A stretch of DNA of 10,304 nt, taken from positions 1-10,304 of the forward strand of contig CAUDRD010000041.1 of the NCBI GenBank assembly GCA_958451705.1. The letters run 5' to 3'. Below the pieces are notes generated by a model that worked only from the letters and a program-made list of their open reading frames with translations, had not been told where the DNA came from and ran no database searches. Shown in pieces: positions 7,617 to 10,304 of this stretch. The position numbers were made by a program, and so were the translations under genes. Source of the stretch: an uncultured Oscillospiraceae bacterium (GTDB taxonomy: Bacteria > Bacillota > Clostridia > Oscillospirales > Acutalibacteraceae). How positions within the stretch are numbered: position 1 is the stretch's first letter; each line of letters opens with the position of its first letter.

Positions 7617-8178
7617 TCTTAAAAAGCGCGCGGAGCTTCAGAGAATACTTTCTCCCTTAGGAATAAGAGTTCTCACCGCAGAGGAAGCAGGAGTCACCCT
7701 TTCGGATGTTGAGGAAACAGGGGTTACTTTTGAAGAAAACGCAGCTCTCAAAGCTCACAGCGGATGCCGTGAATCGGGTATGCCTGTAATAGCTGACGAT
7801 TCCGGCCTTGAAGTTGACGCTTTAGGAGGAGAGCCGGGGGTTTACTCTGCCCGTTATGCAGGTGAACACGGCAACGATAAAAAGAACATAGAAAAGCTTC
7901 TTAAAAACCTCGAAAACGTGCCGGAGGAAAAGCGCACGGGCAGATTTGTCTGCGCTGTGTGCTGTGTTTTCCCCGACGGAAGAGAAATAACTCTCAGGGG
8001 AACCTGCGAGGGAAAAATCGGCTTCGAGCCCGTGGGAAACGGCGGCTTCGGCTATGACCCTGTGTTTTTCGTAGGGGATAAGAGCTTTGGCGAGCTTACA
8101 AGCGAGGAAAAGGATAAAATAAGCCACAGAGGCAACGCAATGCGTATGCTCAGCGAAAGACTTAAAGAATACATTTAA
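7591..8178 (+). CDS. rdgB: Non-canonical purine NTP pyrophosphatase (RdgB/HAM1 family)
   Basis: This cytoplasmic enzyme hydrolyses dITP, ITP and XTP to monophosphates plus pyrophosphate and so keeps deaminated purines out of DNA and RNA. The 195-residue product matches the family in length and motifs: LIATHNLKKRAEL at the N-terminus (family ATxNxxK), TFEENAALKA (46-55), DDSGLEVDALGGEPGVYSAR (69-88), NGGFGYDPVFF (150-160), and KDKISHRGNAM (174-184) near the C-terminus. The start is GTG 7591, supported by AGGAGG at 7578-7583. Translation is probably coupled to ftsY, whose last 26 bases it overlaps. No key residue appears to be missing. Confidence 0.94.
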   Translation: MDFLIATHNLKKRAELQRILSPLGIRVLTAEEAGVTLSDVEETGVTFEENAALKAHSGCRESGMPVIADDSGLEVDALGGEPGVYSARYAGEHGNDKKNIEKLLKNLENVPEEKRTGRFVCAVCCVFPDGREITLRGTCEGKIGFEPVGNGGFGYDPVFFVGDKSFGELTSEEKDKISHRGNAMRMLSERLKEYI

Positions 8179-8197
8179 AGTTTAAAGGAGTTAATAT

Positions 8198-8578
8198 ATG
8201 ACAAGCAAGGAAAGAGCAGCTCTCAGGGGACAGGCAAACGGTCTTGAACCTCTTTTCCAGGTGGGAAAAGGCGGAATATCCGAGGGATTAATTAAACAGA
8301 CCGCTGAGGCACTTGAAAAAAGAGAACTTATAAAGCTTAAGGTGCTCCTTGAGTCCTGCCCGGAGACACCTCGTCAGGTAGCCGATACCCTTGCCGCAGA
8401 AACAGGCAGCGAGGTTGTGCAGGTTATAGGCGGATGCATGGTATTTTATAAATACAATCCGGAGCTTCATAAGCCTGAGAAAAAGAAAGTTTCAAAGCCG
8501 GCAGCTAAAAAGCCCTCCGGCAGAAACAGCCGTGACCGCAGCAGCGGAAAAGGCGGTTACTGGAGCAAGAAATATTAA
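8198..8578 (+). CDS. yhbY: YhbY-type RNA-binding protein (CRS1-YhbY/KH-like domain)
   Basis: Small RNA-binding protein of the YhbY family, linked to pre-50S ribosome assembly. The 126-residue product starts with MTSKERAALRGQANGLEPLFQ-type residues and has the loop motif GKGG at 23-26, followed by the helix ISEGLIKQTAEALEKRELIK and the strand pattern ending VVQVIGGCMVFYKYNPE (about 73-89). This is the whole single domain. Residues 92-126 form a Lys/Arg/Ser/Gly-rich tail ending YWSKKY, probably disordered and able to touch RNA; many family members are nearer 95-100 residues. ATG 8198 has AAAGGAG at 8184-8190, seven bases upstream, and follows rdgB by 19 bases. Position next to nadD and yqeK is typical for Firmicutes, although obg, a common neighbour, is not in this window. 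Confidence 0.92.
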   Translation: MTSKERAALRGQANGLEPLFQVGKGGISEGLIKQTAEALEKRELIKLKVLLESCPETPRQVADTLAAETGSEVVQVIGGCMVFYKYNPELHKPEKKKVSKPAAKKPSGRNSRDRSSGKGGYWSKKY

Positions 8579-8662
8579 TTTGTTTGCTGTATTTAATGCA
8601 TAATATCAGATTGGGAATATGGAAGGCAAAGCGTCCCTATTCCCACAGTCAGGTGAATTTTA
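8579..8662 (+). other. Gap between yhbY and nadD, with a possible weak promoter
   Basis: At 84 bases this is the longest gap in the window. The first part is A/T-rich: TTGTTT at 8580-8585 and TAATAT at 8601-8606 could form a poor promoter, but the spacing of 15 bases and the weak -35 match make this uncertain. The second part holds the hairpin listed separately, and AGGTG at 8651-8655 is the likely nadD ribosome-binding site. Confidence 0.3.
8612..8645 (+). repeat. Inverted repeat (RNA hairpin) ahead of nadD
   Basis: TGGGAATA at 8612-8619 is the exact reverse complement of TATTCCCA at 8638-8645. Inside it, after one T/C mismatch, GGA (8621-8623) pairs with TCC (8634-8636), closing a ten-base loop. 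No run of T follows, so it does not look like an intrinsic terminator. It ends five bases before the nadD ribosome-binding site, so it could affect nadD translation or mark an RNA-processing site. That role is inference. Confidence 0.6.
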
Positions 8663-9268
8663 TTGGCAGATATAGGAATTTTAGGGGGAACCTTTAATCC
8701 CCCTCATAACGGTCATATCCGTCTTGCAGGGGAATTCAGAAAAAAGCTGGGGCTTGATAAAATTCTTTTAATCCCCACCTTTACCCCTCCTCATAAACAG
8801 GCTAAAGAGCTTGCCTCAGCTCAGGACAGGCTTAATATGTGCTCTATAATTGCCGAAACCACCGATTTTCTCGAGGTTTCGGATATTGAAATAAAGCGGG
8901 GCGGAAAAAGCTATACTGTGGATACTTTAAGGAAACTTAAAAATAAGCATCCCGAAAACAACTACTTTTTTCTTATGGGCTCCGATATGTTTTTGACCTT
9001 TCATCTTTGGAGGGAATATAGAGAGATATTTTCCCTTTGCACTATATGTGTTGCCTCCAGAGAAAACGGGAGCGATTTTGAAAGGCTTACCGAATATGCT
9101 AAATCAACTTTCGGTGAAAAATGGACAAAGGTGCGTATATCGCCTCTTGAACCTATGGAGCTCAGCTCCACCCAGGTAAGGGAGGCTTTGCACAGGGGCG
9201 AAAGTCTTTCAGGGCTTGTACCCGAAAAGATAGAGGAATATATTATGGAAAGAGGCCTTTACAGATGA
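8663..9268 (+). CDS. nadD: Nicotinate-nucleotide adenylyltransferase
   Basis: NadD joins nicotinate mononucleotide and ATP to give nicotinate adenine dinucleotide, the step before NAD synthetase in the cytoplasm. The 201-residue product has the nucleotidyltransferase fold signature GILGGTFNPPHNGH, with the HxGH-type motif HNGH at 15-18. It also has PPHK (42-45), SYTVDTL (83-89), GSDMF (106-110) followed by the WREY stretch, and the nucleotide-binding SSTQVR (168-173). The start is TTG 8663, which gives the expected N-terminus and has AGGTG at 8651-8655 upstream; there is no in-frame ATG nearby. The stop overlaps the yqeK start (ATGA). It lies downstream of a hairpin, the only candidate regulatory structure in the block. 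Confidence 0.95.
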   Translation: MADIGILGGTFNPPHNGHIRLAGEFRKKLGLDKILLIPTFTPPHKQAKELASAQDRLNMCSIIAETTDFLEVSDIEIKRGGKSYTVDTLRKLKNKHPENNYFFLMGSDMFLTFHLWREYREIFSLCTICVASRENGSDFERLTEYAKSTFGEKWTKVRISPLEPMELSSTQVREALHRGESLSGLVPEKIEEYIMERGLYR

Positions 9269-9858
9269 ATGAATTATACAATAACGAAGAATATATTGAG
9301 GTCTTGCGTGAAAAGCTGACTCCGGCGAGATTTGAACACTCTTTATGCGTTGCAAAATCTGCCAAAAAGCTTGCTCTCAAGTACGGCGCCGACGTTGAAA
9401 AAGCTTATACCGCCGGCCTTGTACACGACGTTATGAAAAACGAAACACCGGCTGTCCAGTTGAAAATAATAAAAGATGCTGATATAATATTAAACTGTGC
9501 TGAAAAGCTCAATCCCAAGCTTTGGCACGCAATTTCGGGCTCTGTTTACATTCAGAAAGAGTTCGGAATTGATGACAAAGAGATCATAAACGCAGTGCGT
9601 TACCATACTACGGCAAGAGCCGGTATGGAGCTTCTTGAGAAGGTTTTGTATATAGCCGATTTTATATCTGCCGACAGAACCTATGAAGGAGTGGAAGAAA
9701 TGCGTCAGGCAGCGGAAAAAAGCCTTGATGAGGCTATAACCGAGGGCCTAAGATTTAGTATTGAGGAACTTGCCCATAACGGCTTTGCTATACATCCTGA
9801 CAGTGTGGAAGCCTATAACGAAATGCTTTTTAAAAACTATCAAAACAAGAACGGGTGA
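9265..9858 (+). CDS. yqeK: YqeK-type HD-domain phosphohydrolase (probable symmetrical Ap4A hydrolase)
   Basis: Members of the YqeK family hydrolyse diadenosine tetraphosphate (Ap4A) symmetrically to ADP, limiting this stress-related nucleotide. The 197-residue product has the usual length and HD-domain metal ligands in order: His25 in RFEHSLCVA, His54-Asp55 in GLVHDVMKN, His88 in WHAISG, His114 in VRYHTTA and Asp132 in VLYIADFISADRTYEG. The ATG at 9265 shares four bases with the nadD stop, so the two are almost certainly translated together, as is common for this pair. The biochemical role is taken from the family, not shown here. Confidence 0.92.
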   Translation: MNELYNNEEYIEVLREKLTPARFEHSLCVAKSAKKLALKYGADVEKAYTAGLVHDVMKNETPAVQLKIIKDADIILNCAEKLNPKLWHAISGSVYIQKEFGIDDKEIINAVRYHTTARAGMELLEKVLYIADFISADRTYEGVEEMRQAAEKSLDEAITEGLRFSIEELAHNGFAIHPDSVEAYNEMLFKNYQNKNG

Positions 9859-9863
9859 ATATT

Positions 9864-10304
9864 TTGAAAGATAAAATCAGAGAAAACCGAGAACAGCTAA
9901 TGGCTATGCTTTTTGCCGCTGCGGTTTCGCTTATATTCCTTTCTTTTTTCTCTAAAAACTCATTTTTTTACCCGCTTAATAACGGTGCAGATATAAATAT
10001 GTTTTATACTATGGGTAAAGGTATCGCCAGCGGCCTTGTCTGCTACCGTGATATATTTGACCAAAAGGGTCCAATTTGGTATTTTCTCTATGCAATAGCC
10101 TATCTTCTTGATAGAAACGGCTACTGGGGAATTTTCCTTATAGAGATAATTTCCTTTACGTTTTTCCTTTATTTTACTTATAAAATGATGAAGCTTTACG
10201 GCGGAGAAAAGTTCTTTTTCTTTGTAGCGCCTATTCTCGCTTTCTGCACTATGGGCAACGGATCTTTTTGGCAGGGCGGTCAGGCCGAAGAGCTTATTTT
10301 CCCC
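9864..10304 (+). CDS. Multi-pass membrane protein, GT-C glycosyltransferase-like (5' part)
   Basis: The first 147 codons of a gene that runs off the window. A short charged start is followed by a hydrophobic helix at about 13-30, an outside-type loop with GADINMFYTMGKGIASGL (41-58) and YRDIFDQKGP (61-70), then further hydrophobic stretches at about 71-82, 88-107 and 116-130. The loop resembles lipid-linked-sugar glycosyltransferases of the GT-C/ArnT-PMT type, where an early Asp (here perhaps Asp43) and a YRDxFDxKxP pattern are typical. It would transfer sugar to a cell-surface polymer, but donor and acceptor are unknown. The start is TTG 9864, five bases after GGGTGA (9853-9858), which spans the yqeK stop. 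ATG 9900 is possible but would cut into the charged N-terminus and has no good ribosome-binding site. Confidence 0.75.
   Translation, partial: MKDKIRENREQLMAMLFAAAVSLIFLSFFSKNSFFYPLNNGADINMFYTMGKGIASGLVCYRDIFDQKGPIWYFLYAIAYLLDRNGYWGIFLIEIISFTFFLYFTYKMMKLYGGEKFFFFVAPILAFCTMGNGSFWQGGQAEELIFP

Noticed and set aside
8612..8645. The hairpin as an intrinsic terminator of the upstream operon
   Set aside because: The stem is A/T-rich in its lower half and is followed by CAGTCAGG, not a T run.
8619..8675. An 18-codon open frame in the gap ahead of nadD (starts MEGKASLF)
   Set aside because: It has no good ribosome-binding site, lies inside the hairpin and runs into nadD; most likely chance.

Overview
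The window is a stretch of bacterial housekeeping chromosome, all on the + strand and almost without gaps. It most likely comes from a Clostridia-type Firmicute, probably near Ruminococcaceae/Oscillospiraceae. The gene order (plsX, rnc, an Elp3-like radical SAM gene, smc, ftsY, then rdgB, yhbY, nadD, yqeK) is a Firmicutes arrangement. Base composition is moderate and purine-rich, ribosome-binding sites are of the AGGAGG type, and TTG starts are frequent. The species cannot be named from the sequence alone.

Layout: bases 3-101 look like the 3' end of an upstream gene that overlaps plsX. Then follow plsX (phospholipid synthesis), rnc (RNase III), a radical SAM protein of the Elp3-like family, smc (chromosome condensation ATPase), ftsY (SRP receptor GTPase), rdgB (nucleotide-pool cleaning), yhbY (ribosome-associated RNA-binding protein), nadD (NAD synthesis), yqeK (HD-domain phosphohydrolase, probable Ap4A hydrolase), and the first 147 codons of a multi-pass membrane protein resembling GT-C glycosyltransferases. 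Most junctions overlap by a few bases or are separated by less than 30 bases, so the block probably reads as one or two long transcripts. The only real gap is 84 bases between yhbY and nadD, and it holds a hairpin. No tRNA, rRNA, CRISPR array, insertion sequence or convincing intrinsic terminator was seen, and no stretch over 300 bases lacks a gene.

The genes do not form one pathway. They are a growth-linked set covering membrane lipid precursors, RNA processing, chromosome segregation, protein targeting, nucleotide hygiene, ribosome assembly and NAD supply. I see no defence, mobile or biosynthetic system here. The most striking observations are inside ordinary genes. The SMC ATPase has Met instead of the invariant Walker A Lys (residue 37) and Ile instead of the usual Asn at 39, in an otherwise full-length protein. 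FtsY carries a roughly 100-residue acidic C-terminal tail that ends in a basic/hydrophobic patch, and the last codons of this tail also contain the ribosome-binding site of rdgB. The usual acpP gene is missing between plsX and rnc, and a membrane glycosyltransferase-like gene sits directly after yqeK.
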